A stretch of 8,291 bases of DNA from CAZAQS01 sp964486825 (GCA_964486825.1 CAZAQS010000212.1:1-8291), one strand, 5' to 3'. Counted from the stretch's first letter, positions 1-6,191 are shown. The notes: generated by a model not told the origin, from the letters alone. A program made the numbers and translations.

Positions 1-740
1 TATTCTGCAGAGGACAGGCTTCCGCTTTTATAAGCGTATTTGTCGAAAAACGCCTCCAAAGCGCGAAAACACGAGGCGCTCAATTTGTGGCCCGCTTGCT
101 CTTCGCAATAGGTTACTTCGGAACCAGCCCGCTGCAACAGCTCGACTGCACGGCGGGCTTTTTCCACGGGTACAATATCGTCTTGGGCGCCATGGGTGAC
201 AAATACATGCTTTCCTTCAAGCGGCTTCTTTTCTACCATCCCTTCTACATTTTCAGGTAGGAAACCGGCCAAACCGGCCATCAGGTGGACGCGGTGGGGA
301 TGGTTCAGTGCGAATGCATAGCTGAGCGCCGCTCCCTGGCTGAAACCTACCAGGCTGATTTCTGAAAAATCTACCTTGGAGATCACTTCCTTGCTCCCAG
401 GCAGGTCTTCTAGCACCTTGACCAGGTCAGGGCTGGCTCCATTCTCATGGGCCACCAGCCCCGCCAAAGCCTCCACCGCCGGTTTGAACTCTTCCACTGC
501 CGGCCATTGCGTTCGGCGATGTTCATGCCATCCATAACCCCCTAAGGGGCTCTGGTACAGTCCGCGGGGTGCAATCATCAAGTAATTTGGCGGAAGACGG
601 GAAGCGAAAATCCACATCACGTTTTCATCCCCTGTCCATCCATGCAGGAGAAGCAAGACCGGGTGCGGTCCACTTCCCTTTGGGAGGCGGACCTTCATCA
701 CCATTTCCTGGTGTTCGATCAAATGAAGATTATTTTCCAT
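1..740 (-). CDS. Alpha/beta-hydrolase, phospholipase/carboxylesterase type (3' end at the window edge)
   Basis: Translating the minus strand from ATG 740 gives 246 uninterrupted codons, then 'TA' at the edge. The stop may therefore lie one base outside the window, which suits a family of about 200-240 residues. Likely a serine esterase or lysophospholipase-like hydrolase of the cytoplasm. Visible signs: the strand-turn LLLLHGWTGDE (29-39, oxyanion region), nucleophile elbow GFSQG with Ser134, HGAQDDIVP with the acid Asp187 (183-191), and GH at 217-218 giving the catalytic His218. The core is continuous, with a longer helical stretch at about 83-126 before the nucleophile strand. No signal peptide is seen. 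It is the last visible gene of a minus-strand operon, starting 11 bp after the patatin stop. Its ribosome site (GAAGGG) overlaps that stop, so translation is probably coupled. The fold is certain; the substrate (lysophospholipid, short ester or other) is not. Confidence 0.88.
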   Translation of the reverse strand, partial: MENNLHLIEHQEMVMKVRLPKGSGPHPVLLLLHGWTGDENVMWIFASRLPPNYLMIAPRGLYQSPLGGYGWHEHRRTQWPAVEEFKPAVEALAGLVAHENGASPDLVKVLEDLPGSKEVISKVDFSEISLVGFSQGAALSYAFALNHPHRVHLMAGLAGFLPENVEGMVEKKPLEGKHVFVTHGAQDDIVPVEKARRAVELLQRAGSEVTYCEEQAGHKLSASCFRALEAFFDKYAYKSGSLSSAE

Positions 741-751
741 GCTTAAGCCCT

Positions 752-1642
752 TCAAGACCAGCCCTGAGAGCCGCCCCAGGGTAAGCGGTTGTCCAACGGC
801 AAACGATTCCCAGACCACCTGTTTAGTTGCGGAACAGCGGCTTCTGCAGCCTGGTATCCAAGCTCGATCATCTCGGGGATATCCACCGGATCAACCAACC
901 CAATCTGGTGTACGATCGGCCGGATGATGACTTCTGGTTTCTCGATTTGCAAGCGCAAGTCCGCCAACATACTGCCGGATATATCGATCGACCTTAAGAA
1001 CAACCGGATGGATTGCGCAAAACGCAGCTTAGCGACGCGGCTCATAAAAGGTATGGAGGCCAGCAAGCCGGGCAAGGATTGCTGACCCGTCCAATTCGAT
1101 AGAGCCGGTGAGAGCACGACCGCTACTACCGGCAATTTTGGCGCCAGAGACCTGGCGACGGTTACAGGAACAGGGTTTAATATACCCCCATCGACTACTT
1201 CCTGTCCACCCCAGGTACGGGAAGGGAAAATTCCCGGGATCGCAGTTGTGGCAAGGATTGCCTCGATCAGCGGGCCGCGATGAAGGACGATCGGCTGCCC
1301 ACTTTCTATGTCCACGGCTGTCATGGCAAGCGGAATGGAGAGATCTTCAAACCTCAGGTCGCCCAGCGTTTCTCTCAGGATCTGGATAACTCCACCCATC
1401 CCAATCAAAGATGGCCCATCGCCCGGTTGGCGTGTATAGAGTTTCATTTGATCGATAGACTTGAGCCGTTCCCGGGCTTCCTCTAAGTCTAATCCTGCCG
1501 CGTATAGAGCGCCCATCAAGCCCCCGATGCTCGTTCCGGCAATCGAACGGATTTTTATGCCTTTCGCCTCCAGGGCTCTCATCACGCCAATGTGGGCGTA
1601 TCCTTTTACTCCGCCTCCTCCCAATGCCAGTGTAACTTCCAT
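752..1642 (-). CDS. Patatin-like phospholipase (RssA/YchK-type)
   Basis: A 296-residue patatin-family serine acyl hydrolase, expected to cleave acyl groups from phospholipids or other lipid esters with a Ser-Asp dyad. Motifs in order: glycine-rich oxyanion loop GGGGVKG (8-14), nucleophile elbow GTSIGG with Ser38 (36-41), TAIPGIFPS (133-141), and DGG with catalytic Asp151 (151-153). All essential residues are present and the length is typical of bacterial single-domain patatins. The ATG start is supported by AGGAG a few bases upstream. There is no signal peptide, so it is cytoplasmic or peripheral at the inner face of the membrane. The C-terminal tail (from about 275) is low in structure, with NRLP occurring twice. 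It sits between an LpxL-type acyltransferase and an alpha/beta-hydrolase on the same strand, which suggests a role in membrane acyl-chain turnover. This is inferred from context; the exact lipid is unknown. Confidence 0.93.
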   Translation of the reverse strand: MEVTLALGGGGVKGYAHIGVMRALEAKGIKIRSIAGTSIGGLMGALYAAGLDLEEARERLKSIDQMKLYTRQPGDGPSLIGMGGVIQILRETLGDLRFEDLSIPLAMTAVDIESGQPIVLHRGPLIEAILATTAIPGIFPSRTWGGQEVVDGGILNPVPVTVARSLAPKLPVVAVVLSPALSNWTGQQSLPGLLASIPFMSRVAKLRFAQSIRLFLRSIDISGSMLADLRLQIEKPEVIIRPIVHQIGLVDPVDIPEMIELGYQAAEAAVPQLNRWSGNRLPLDNRLPWGGSQGWS

Positions 1643-1719
1643 AATTTCTCCTAAAACCTCCCTATTAATAAATTTATCACTGAAACCAATAAAAAATCCC
1701 CCTCTATAACTTCAGATCA

Positions 1720-2631
1720 TCAGGCGCCAGTTTTACCCAGCACCTCAGGCCAAACCGGGTAGAACATCCCCCATTGCCCCGGCGTGCGCCGGATAAAATC
1801 TTCTGCCACCTTGAGGACGGCCTCTGCGTTGTGGACCAGCTCTTTCGCCCGGTTCGAATACTTCTGCATATAGATCGGTTCCGAGGCGAAAATTTTATAC
1901 CTGCTGTCCTCCTGCTTGGTGTTAGCAACCACAACCACCGGTACATCAGCTTCCAGCGCCAGGCGTACATGCAGGACAGGCATAGGCGCCGGACGTCCAA
2001 AAAAGCTGGGGCGGTATCTCGAGCTGGTAAGAGGACGATCCAGGCCGGTCATCACAGCCCCGCCGTCTCGCAACCTGTTTTGAGCCTGGCGGATCGATTC
2101 CCTTGAGATTGGTGTGATCTCCATCCCGGTTTGAGAACGGATGGCATTCTCTTGCATATAGCCGCTGCCCGGCCTAGCCAAAGTTAGCGCTTGAAAGCTA
2201 TAGCCCCTGCGGATCACTTCCTGGCCTACAAAATCGAAATTGCCAAGGTGAGGGATCACGACCATCACCCCCTTCTTCCCTTCTCTCAGATGTTCCAAAA
2301 CACGCTCCATGCTGGCTGCAAAGATGACCATCCGCTTCAAGGACAGATGATCGTTCAAGTAGTGATATAGATCGTAGATGGTCTGGAACCTGGAGAAAAA
2401 AACTTGCTCTACCAGCCGGTCGAGCTGTTCTGAGGTTGCCCGGCCTTGAGACACCACCCATTGGTTGGCTTTGACAGCTCTTACAATGGACAGCTTGCCT
2501 TGAGCAGCGATTAGCCTGGATACTGCCCTGGAAAAACGGTAAGCAATCCCAGGCTCGAATTTAGTCGCCAATGTAGCCGCTAAACTCACACCGAAACGGC
2601 TCATATAAAATTTCTGTACCGCGTTCATCAC
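1720..2631 (-). CDS. LpxL/HtrB-family lysophospholipid or glycolipid acyltransferase
   Basis: A 303-residue protein of the lipid A / phosphatidylinositol-mannoside acyltransferase family (Lip_A_acyltrans), which moves an acyl chain onto a glycolipid or lysolipid at the inner membrane face. The catalytic H-x4-D motif is HLGNFD (His128-Asp133). Other family landmarks are GLDRP (196-200), SFFGRPAPMP (209-218) and the C-terminal QWGMFYPVWP (286-295). The N-terminal ~45 residues are basic and amphipathic rather than a clear transmembrane segment. GTG 2631 is followed directly by an in-frame ATG 2628; a GGGGAG ribosome site fits either. It is the first gene of the acyltransferase-patatin-hydrolase operon, 77 bp upstream of the patatin. 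Homologues acylate lipid A in Gram-negatives and PIMs in actinobacteria. If the host is a Chloroflexota member without LPS, the acceptor must be another glycolipid. Confidence 0.9.
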   Translation of the reverse strand: MMNAVQKFYMSRFGVSLAATLATKFEPGIAYRFSRAVSRLIAAQGKLSIVRAVKANQWVVSQGRATSEQLDRLVEQVFFSRFQTIYDLYHYLNDHLSLKRMVIFAASMERVLEHLREGKKGVMVVIPHLGNFDFVGQEVIRRGYSFQALTLARPGSGYMQENAIRSQTGMEITPISRESIRQAQNRLRDGGAVMTGLDRPLTSSRYRPSFFGRPAPMPVLHVRLALEADVPVVVVANTKQEDSRYKIFASEPIYMQKYSNRAKELVHNAEAVLKVAEDFIRRTPGQWGMFYPVWPEVLGKTGA

Positions 2632-2678
2632 CCATTACTCCCCGCAAGTGCTACAAAAAGTTTTCCCCCATTTATTCA

Positions 2679-2707
2679 ATTATACATCCTACCATAAGAA
2701 ATTTTAA
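2679..2707 (-). promoter_or_regulatory. Probable sigma-A promoter of the acyltransferase-patatin-hydrolase operon
   Basis: Read on the minus strand there is a perfect TATAAT (2684-2679). A TTAAAA box (2707-2702; four of six match TTGACA) lies 17 bp upstream. The predicted start is near 2672, which leaves a leader of about 40 bases before the GTG. The intergenic stretch 2632-2814 is the only gap between this operon and the divergent plus-strand genes, so both promoters must lie in it. For the plus strand I see only a weak TACAAT (about 2774-2779) without a convincing -35. Confidence 0.5.
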
Positions 2708-2814
2708 CACCCGCTGAAATGTTGGCGGCATCATGCTCCAATGACAAGATAGAATAGCTTTTACCGAATTTGGTACAATACGGCACTTGATGGAAACAAT
2801 CGTAAGGACCCACG

Positions 2815-3156
2815 GTGGATACAGAAGAAGTTTGGAAAGCCGTTTTCGATAAGGAAATTGAGAATGCAGAGGCTGCCAGATCCTCGGGGAATGAAGGTAA
2901 AGCCCGGGTATGTGCTCGTAGAGCTGCTGGAGTCGTTGCCAGGGAATATTTTGCCCGCCAAAAATCTCCCTCTCCCCAGGAAAGCGCTTATTATAACTTG
3001 CAGCGCCTGCATAGTCAGATGGATGTACCGGTTCATATCCGGCAAATTGCCGCTCATTTCCTCGAAAGGATCACCGAGCAACACGAATTGCCTTCAGAGG
3101 CAGACTTGATTGTTGAAGCGCGCCAGCTAGCTGATGAGCTGCTCAAAGGAGTTTAA
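2815..3156 (+). CDS. Small helical protein of unknown function, co-transcribed with the Crp/Fnr gene
   Basis: A 113-residue, mostly alpha-helical soluble protein that I do not recognise with certainty. It starts at GTG (2815) behind AAGGA; an ATG 25 bases upstream is in another frame. It has no signal peptide, membrane segment or cysteine pair (one Cys, in RVCARRAAG). The helical pattern, with a charged first helix, a NEGKARVCARRAAGVVAREY helix and then a short helical hairpin (SAYYNLQRLHSQ), resembles HEPN-type four-helix domains. No clear R-x4-6-H nuclease motif is visible, so this is only a suggestion. It ends 20 bp before the Crp/Fnr start on the same strand, so the two are very likely one transcript. 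A role as a partner or modulator of the regulator is possible but unsupported by sequence. Confidence 0.72.
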   Translation: MDTEEVWKAVFDKEIENAEAARSSGNEGKARVCARRAAGVVAREYFARQKSPSPQESAYYNLQRLHSQMDVPVHIRQIAAHFLERITEQHELPSEADLIVEARQLADELLKGV

Positions 3157-3176
3157 GGGGCAAAGGTAAACCAGAT

Positions 3177-3872
3177 ATGTCGCTTCAAGATCTTTCTGTT
3201 TTGGATACAACCAGCTTATTTGCTGGTTTGAAGCCCGACGAGTTGAACCTCATCGCTCAGGCTGCCCGTGTCCGGCGAGTGCGAAATCAAGCCTTTTTCT
3301 ATATGGAACAAGACCCGGCGGATCGATTGTATATTCTCACTGAGGGAAGGATCAGGCTGCTCCAGGTGACGCCCGCCGGGCAGCAGGTGATCATGCGATA
3401 TATCAGCCCGGTGGAAGCCTTCGGCGTGATCGCTATGTTGAGTGGAGCCACCTACCCGGTGTCTGCCCAGGCAGTCGACGACTGTACCGCCCTATACTGG
3501 GATAGAGACTCATTGAAAAATCTGATGGAAAAAATTCCAAAAGTGGCCATCAACGGCCTGAGTACACTGGCAGCCCGAGTGCGCGAGTTTCAAGACCGCA
3601 TCCGGGAATTGACCACCGAGCGAGTAGAGCGCCGCATTGCCAGGGCCATCCTCAGGCTTGCCCAACAAACCGGTCGCAAAGTCGATAATGGCGTCCTGGT
3701 GGACCTGCCCATTACCCGCCAGGATCTCGCTGAAATAACCGGTACGACCATTTACACCGTCAGCCGGACGATGAGCCAGTGGGAGTCCCAGGGCATAATC
3801 GACAGCGGCAGAGAAAAGATCGTCATCCGGCGCCCGCATCAGCTGGTCGTGATTGCAGAAGATTTACCTTGA
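3177..3872 (+). CDS. Crp/Fnr-family transcriptional regulator (probable NO- or redox-responsive activator)
   Basis: 231 residues: an N-terminal cyclic-nucleotide-binding-type beta-barrel (about 12-118), a long dimer helix (about 120-148) and a C-terminal winged helix-turn-helix (about 150-220). The recognition region is TRQDLAEITGTTIYTVSRTM (180-199), with the family's S-R pair at Ser196-Arg197. At the position of the conserved Glu of E. coli FNR (E209) or CRP (E181) there is Tyr193, so half-site preference may differ from TTGAT or TGTGA. The cAMP-contact residues of CRP are not conserved: FGVIAML replaces the GEL segment and PVSAQ replaces the RS pair. The only cysteine is Cys103, so an FNR-type [4Fe-4S] cluster is ruled out. 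That leaves a DNR/NnrR-like sensor (haem or another ligand) as the best inference. ATG 3177 has AAAGG ten bases upstream. The two matched palindromes before the DUF1858 gene and nirK are its likely targets. Confidence 0.92.
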   Translation: MSLQDLSVLDTTSLFAGLKPDELNLIAQAARVRRVRNQAFFYMEQDPADRLYILTEGRIRLLQVTPAGQQVIMRYISPVEAFGVIAMLSGATYPVSAQAVDDCTALYWDRDSLKNLMEKIPKVAINGLSTLAARVREFQDRIRELTTERVERRIARAILRLAQQTGRKVDNGVLVDLPITRQDLAEITGTTIYTVSRTMSQWESQGIIDSGREKIVIRRPHQLVVIAEDLP

Positions 3873-3890
3873 CCCTCAGCTCCTTGATAA

Positions 3891-3932
3891 TTGAGCTAGC
3901 GCAAAGACAGACTTAACGATTTACAGTATCCT
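3891..3932 (+). promoter_or_regulatory. Crp/Fnr-type palindrome and class II promoter of the DUF1858 gene
   Basis: The 14-bp inverted repeat TTGAGCTAGCGCAA (3891-3904) has six of seven base pairs symmetric. It overlaps a weak -35 (AAGACA, 3904-3909), and 17 bp further is TATCCT (3927-3932) as the -10. With a start about seven bases downstream (near 3939), the palindrome centre (3897.5) lies at -41.5, the standard position of a class II Crp/Fnr activator site. The same block recurs before nirK with identical spacing. The leader is about 24 bases and contains an AGGAG ribosome site. Confidence 0.75.
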
Positions 3933-3962
3933 GTTATCAATAGGAGTATGACAGGAGTTTTT

Positions 3963-4199
3963 ATGCAGAACCATGATATCCACCCGGAAATGGCTATTTC
4001 AGAGCTCTTGAGCCGTTGGCCTCAGGCCATACCTGTGTTTCAAAAACATAAGATGGCCTGTGTGGGCTGCTCGATGTCCGATTTCGAAACGGTATCCAGC
4101 GCCGCCGAAATTTACCAGCTCTCCCTAGGAACTTTTATCGAAGAGTTGCATGAGGCTGTTCAAGGCGCCGGTAAGCCTGATGAAAATCGAGGTTCCTGA
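3963..4199 (+). CDS. DUF1858 / ScdA-N-like domain protein with CxxC
   Basis: A 78-residue stand-alone domain of the DUF1858 type, related to the N-terminal ScdA/RIC domain. It has an ISELLSRWPQAIPVFQKHKM helix pair (about 12-31), the motif CVGC (Cys33, Cys36), then a helical SAAEIYQLSLGTFIEELHEA tail. Such domains occur alone or fused to proteins of hybrid-cluster or Fe-S repair systems, and the CxxC is thought to be redox active. The function here is therefore likely linked to nitrosative or redox stress (inference). Two starts are possible. ATG 3948 has AGGAG only one base away, too close to be used well. ATG 3963 has AGGAG five bases upstream and is preferred. The gene has its own Fnr-type promoter shared in design with nirK, which suggests joint control by the Crp/Fnr protein encoded just upstream. 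Confidence 0.88.
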   Translation: MQNHDIHPEMAISELLSRWPQAIPVFQKHKMACVGCSMSDFETVSSAAEIYQLSLGTFIEELHEAVQGAGKPDENRGS

Positions 4200-4218
4200 C
4201 CGGTTTTATCGTAACTCA

Positions 4219-4260
4219 TTGCTCTAGCGCAAAGACTAAATCCCCCAGATCAGGTATCCT
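4219..4260 (+). promoter_or_regulatory. Crp/Fnr-type palindrome and class II promoter of nirK
   Basis: The inverted repeat TTGCTCTAGCGCAA (4219-4232, six of seven pairs symmetric) overlaps AAGACT (4232-4237). TATCCT follows 17 bp later (4255-4260). The block CTAGCGCAAAGAC, 17 bases, then GTATCCT, is the same as at 3896-3932, although the 17 spacer bases differ almost completely. The predicted start is near 4267, putting the palindrome centre (4225.5) at -41.5. The leader to ATG 4303 is about 36 bases and ends with GGAGGT. Confidence 0.78.
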
Positions 4261-4302
4261 ATAACCATAGAACGAACCTGACATAATGTATCTGGAGGTA
4301 CG

Positions 4303-5736
4303 ATGAAAAATCATAACCGAGCTAAGTTTTTTACTTTCACAAGTATTTTACTGGTACTGGCCTTTGCTATATCATCCTGTGGAGGATCACGCACAGTGGC
4401 AAATCCGGCCGATCCAGAGAACGTGGCATTAGCCGCTGAAGAAAACGCTTCCCTGACCCCTACTGTTAAATTCGAGCTGGTGACCGGATTTTCCAGTGGC
4501 CGGATGGGCTTTATGGGTGTTGGAGGCAGCATCGAAGGTGTCTTTAACCCCACCTTGCAGGTGACGCCCGGAGACGTGGTTGAAATCACCCTGGTAAATG
4601 GGGACGCTCTGGAGCATGATATCGTATTCCCAGATTTCAACGCCGACAGCGAAACGATCAGAGCCAAGGGTGAGACAACGGTGCTCGTTTTTGAAGCAGA
4701 TCAATCCGGTGACTTTGTTTACTACTGCTCCATCCCTGGTCACAAGCAAGCTGGTATGGAGGGTCGCCTGGTGGTTAGCGAGGCAGGCGCAGAAACCCCC
4801 GCCACCGCTCCCAGCATTGTTCGATCACCTGCCGATCTGCCTGCCCCACTTACCAGCCGCTCTAACCAACACCACACCATTGAAATAGAGACGACCGAGC
4901 TGGAAGGCCAGCTGGCGAATGGGACTACCTATACCTATTGGACCTTCGACGACCAGGTCCCAGGACCTTTCTTGAGAGTCCAGGTAGGGGATACGGTTGA
5001 TGTAACTCTAAAAAACCGGCCTGACAGCCTCGTGACGCATTCCATCGATTTTCACGCTGTTACCGGTCCTGGCGGCGGCGCTACCGTTACACAGGTTGCC
5101 CCAGGCGAGGAGAAATCCTTTACATTCAAAGCTCTCAATCCAGGCCTGTATGTGTATCACTGCGCCACGCCCATGGTTGCCCACCATATTGCCAGCGGGA
5201 TGTACGGGTTGATCCTGGTCGAGCCAGAGGGTGGTCTTCCGCCTGTCGACCGGGAGTACTATGTGATGCAAGGTGAAATCTATACCGATGCTCCCCTGGG
5301 CACACCGGGACACCAGAACGTCAGCATAGAGAAACTGATGAATGAAGCTCCCGAGTATTTCGTCTTCAACGGCGCTTCTGGCGCCCTGATGGATGAGAAC
5401 GCCCTGTACGCGGAGGTCGGCGAGACGGTGCGCATCTACTTCGGCGTTGGAGGTCCGAATTTCACCTCTTCCTTCCATGTCATTGGAGAAATCTTCGACC
5501 GGGTCTACGATCAAGCCTCCCTGACCTCCCCACCCCTGACAGACGTACAGACCACCCTGGTCCCCCCAGGTGGAGCGACGGTGGTTGAATTTACAGTCGA
5601 CTATCCGGGCCGCTACCTGCTGGTAGACCATGCCCTGTCACGTGCAGAACGAGGGCTGGTGGGCTTCCTGGTCGTAGAGGGAGAAGCCGATCCGGAAATC
5701 TTCTTCTCCACAGAAGAAGAGAGCGCCGGTCACTAA
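4303..5736 (+). CDS. nirK: Copper nitrite reductase NirK, lipoprotein with extra N-terminal cupredoxin domain
   Basis: 477 residues; reduces nitrite to NO outside the cytoplasmic membrane. The signal peptide ends in a lipobox (AISSC, Cys26), so the enzyme is probably lipid-anchored. An added cupredoxin domain (about 52-160) has a full type 1 copper set: His105, Cys142, His147, Met152 (C-x4-H-x4-M, auracyanin-like). The NirK core (about 188-460) keeps everything needed for activity. Type 1 Cu: His246, Cys287, His295, Met300. Type 2 Cu: His251, His286, His443. Catalytic Asp249 and His392 are in THSIDFH and SSFHVIG. The core resembles class II (AniA-like) enzymes, for example YHC...MYG, PEYFVFNG and FHVIGEIFD. 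Three-domain NirKs with an N-terminal cupredoxin are known (Hyphomicrobium). The extra domain probably passes electrons to the core. The start has GGAGGT close upstream. Its promoter carries an Fnr-type palindrome. No NO reductase is recognisable next to it. Confidence 0.96.
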   Translation: MKNHNRAKFFTFTSILLVLAFAISSCGGSRTVANPADPENVALAAEENASLTPTVKFELVTGFSSGRMGFMGVGGSIEGVFNPTLQVTPGDVVEITLVNGDALEHDIVFPDFNADSETIRAKGETTVLVFEADQSGDFVYYCSIPGHKQAGMEGRLVVSEAGAETPATAPSIVRSPADLPAPLTSRSNQHHTIEIETTELEGQLANGTTYTYWTFDDQVPGPFLRVQVGDTVDVTLKNRPDSLVTHSIDFHAVTGPGGGATVTQVAPGEEKSFTFKALNPGLYVYHCATPMVAHHIASGMYGLILVEPEGGLPPVDREYYVMQGEIYTDAPLGTPGHQNVSIEKLMNEAPEYFVFNGASGALMDENALYAEVGETVRIYFGVGGPNFTSSFHVIGEIFDRVYDQASLTSPPLTDVQTTLVPPGGATVVEFTVDYPGRYLLVDHALSRAERGLVGFLVVEGEADPEIFFSTEEESAGH

Positions 5737-5746
5737 ATAAACTGGC

Positions 5747-5775
5747 TTGATATATAATGATAGAGGCTGCATAAG
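5747..5775 (+). promoter_or_regulatory. Possible promoter for the cupin and membrane-protein genes
   Basis: TTGATA (5747-5752; five of six match TTGACA) lies 17 bp before CATAAG (5770-5775; four of six match TATAAT). A separate TATAAT occurs at 5753-5758 but lacks a -35. No Fnr-type palindrome is present in this gap, so the cupin genes are either read through from nirK or driven from here. Weak evidence only. Confidence 0.3.
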
Positions 5776-5792
5776 CTGTTTGTGCAGCCTCT
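5762..5792 (+). terminator. Stem-loop after nirK, possible attenuating terminator
   Basis: A perfect 10-bp stem AGAGGCTGCA / TGCAGCCTCT (5762-5771 with 5783-5792) with an 11-base loop lies 25 bp after the nirK stop. It is not followed by a run of T, so it is not a standard intrinsic terminator. It could be a weak terminator, a 3' stabilising hairpin for nirK mRNA, or a processing site between nirK and the cupin genes. Confidence 0.45.
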
Positions 5793-5861
5793 CATTCTGC
5801 TAAGGATAGGGCAGGGACAAAACCAGGACTCTGTTTAAGGAAGTAGAAAAGGATTATATAA

Positions 5862-6182
5862 ATGCAGGAGAACTTCACTTATATCGGGGATTTGCAAGGA
5901 CAGCTCGAAAAAATACCGGATGACAGCATCATCAGCCGGACATTATTTCGGGATGACAACCTGAAAGGGGTCCTATTCGGCTTTGCAGCCGGGCAGGAGC
6001 TCTCCGAGCATACTGCCTCGACTCCCGCTGTCCTCCATATTCTGGAAGGTCGCGGGCGCCTGACCTTGGGGGAAGAGAGCCGGGAGGCAAAACCCGGCGC
6101 CTGGGTCTATATGCAGCCCAACCTGCCGCATAGCCTGTACGCAGAGACCCCTCTGGTCATGCTGCTGCTCCTGATCAAATAG
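5862..6182 (+). CDS. Small cupin-domain protein
   Basis: A 106-residue single-domain cupin. Motif 1 is GQELSEHTASTPAVLHILEG (44-63) and motif 2 is PGAWVYMQPNLPHSLYA (78-94). His50 and His90 match metal ligands of the fold. The second histidine of the usual H-x-H is Ala52 and the motif-1 glutamate is not present, so metal binding would need other residues (His59 is near) or may be absent. Such small cupins carry no clear reaction by sequence. Many sit next to genes for nitrogen-oxide or redox stress, which fits this site. The ATG has AAGGA nine bases upstream. It ends nine bases before the first of two membrane-protein genes, whose ribosome site overlaps its stop, so the three genes form one unit. 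The fold is sure, the function unknown. Confidence 0.9.
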   Translation: MQENFTYIGDLQGQLEKIPDDSIISRTLFRDDNLKGVLFGFAAGQELSEHTASTPAVLHILEGRGRLTLGEESREAKPGAWVYMQPNLPHSLYAETPLVMLLLLIK

Positions 6183-6191
6183 GAGTGCTGC

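Noticed and set aside
1013..1020. TTGCGCAA palindrome
   Set aside because: Only eight bases, lacks the 6-bp centre of the operator, and sits in the middle of the patatin coding region.
2789..2801. TTGATGGAAACAA resembling an Fnr site before the small helical protein
   Set aside because: The gap between half-sites is seven, not eight bases, the inner bases are not symmetric, and it would sit downstream of the likely start of transcription.
3878..3897. AGCTC/GAGCT inverted repeat after the Crp/Fnr gene as a terminator
   Set aside because: Only five base pairs, no T-tract, and it overlaps the operator palindrome.
3948..3962. Upstream ATG start for the DUF1858 protein
   Set aside because: Its AGGAG is one base from the ATG, whereas ATG 3963 has AGGAG at normal spacing.
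5008..5631. Long minus-strand open frame opposite nirK (207 codons)
   Set aside because: Shadow of the strongly supported nirK frame. Its translation has no recognisable domain and no ribosome site was evident.
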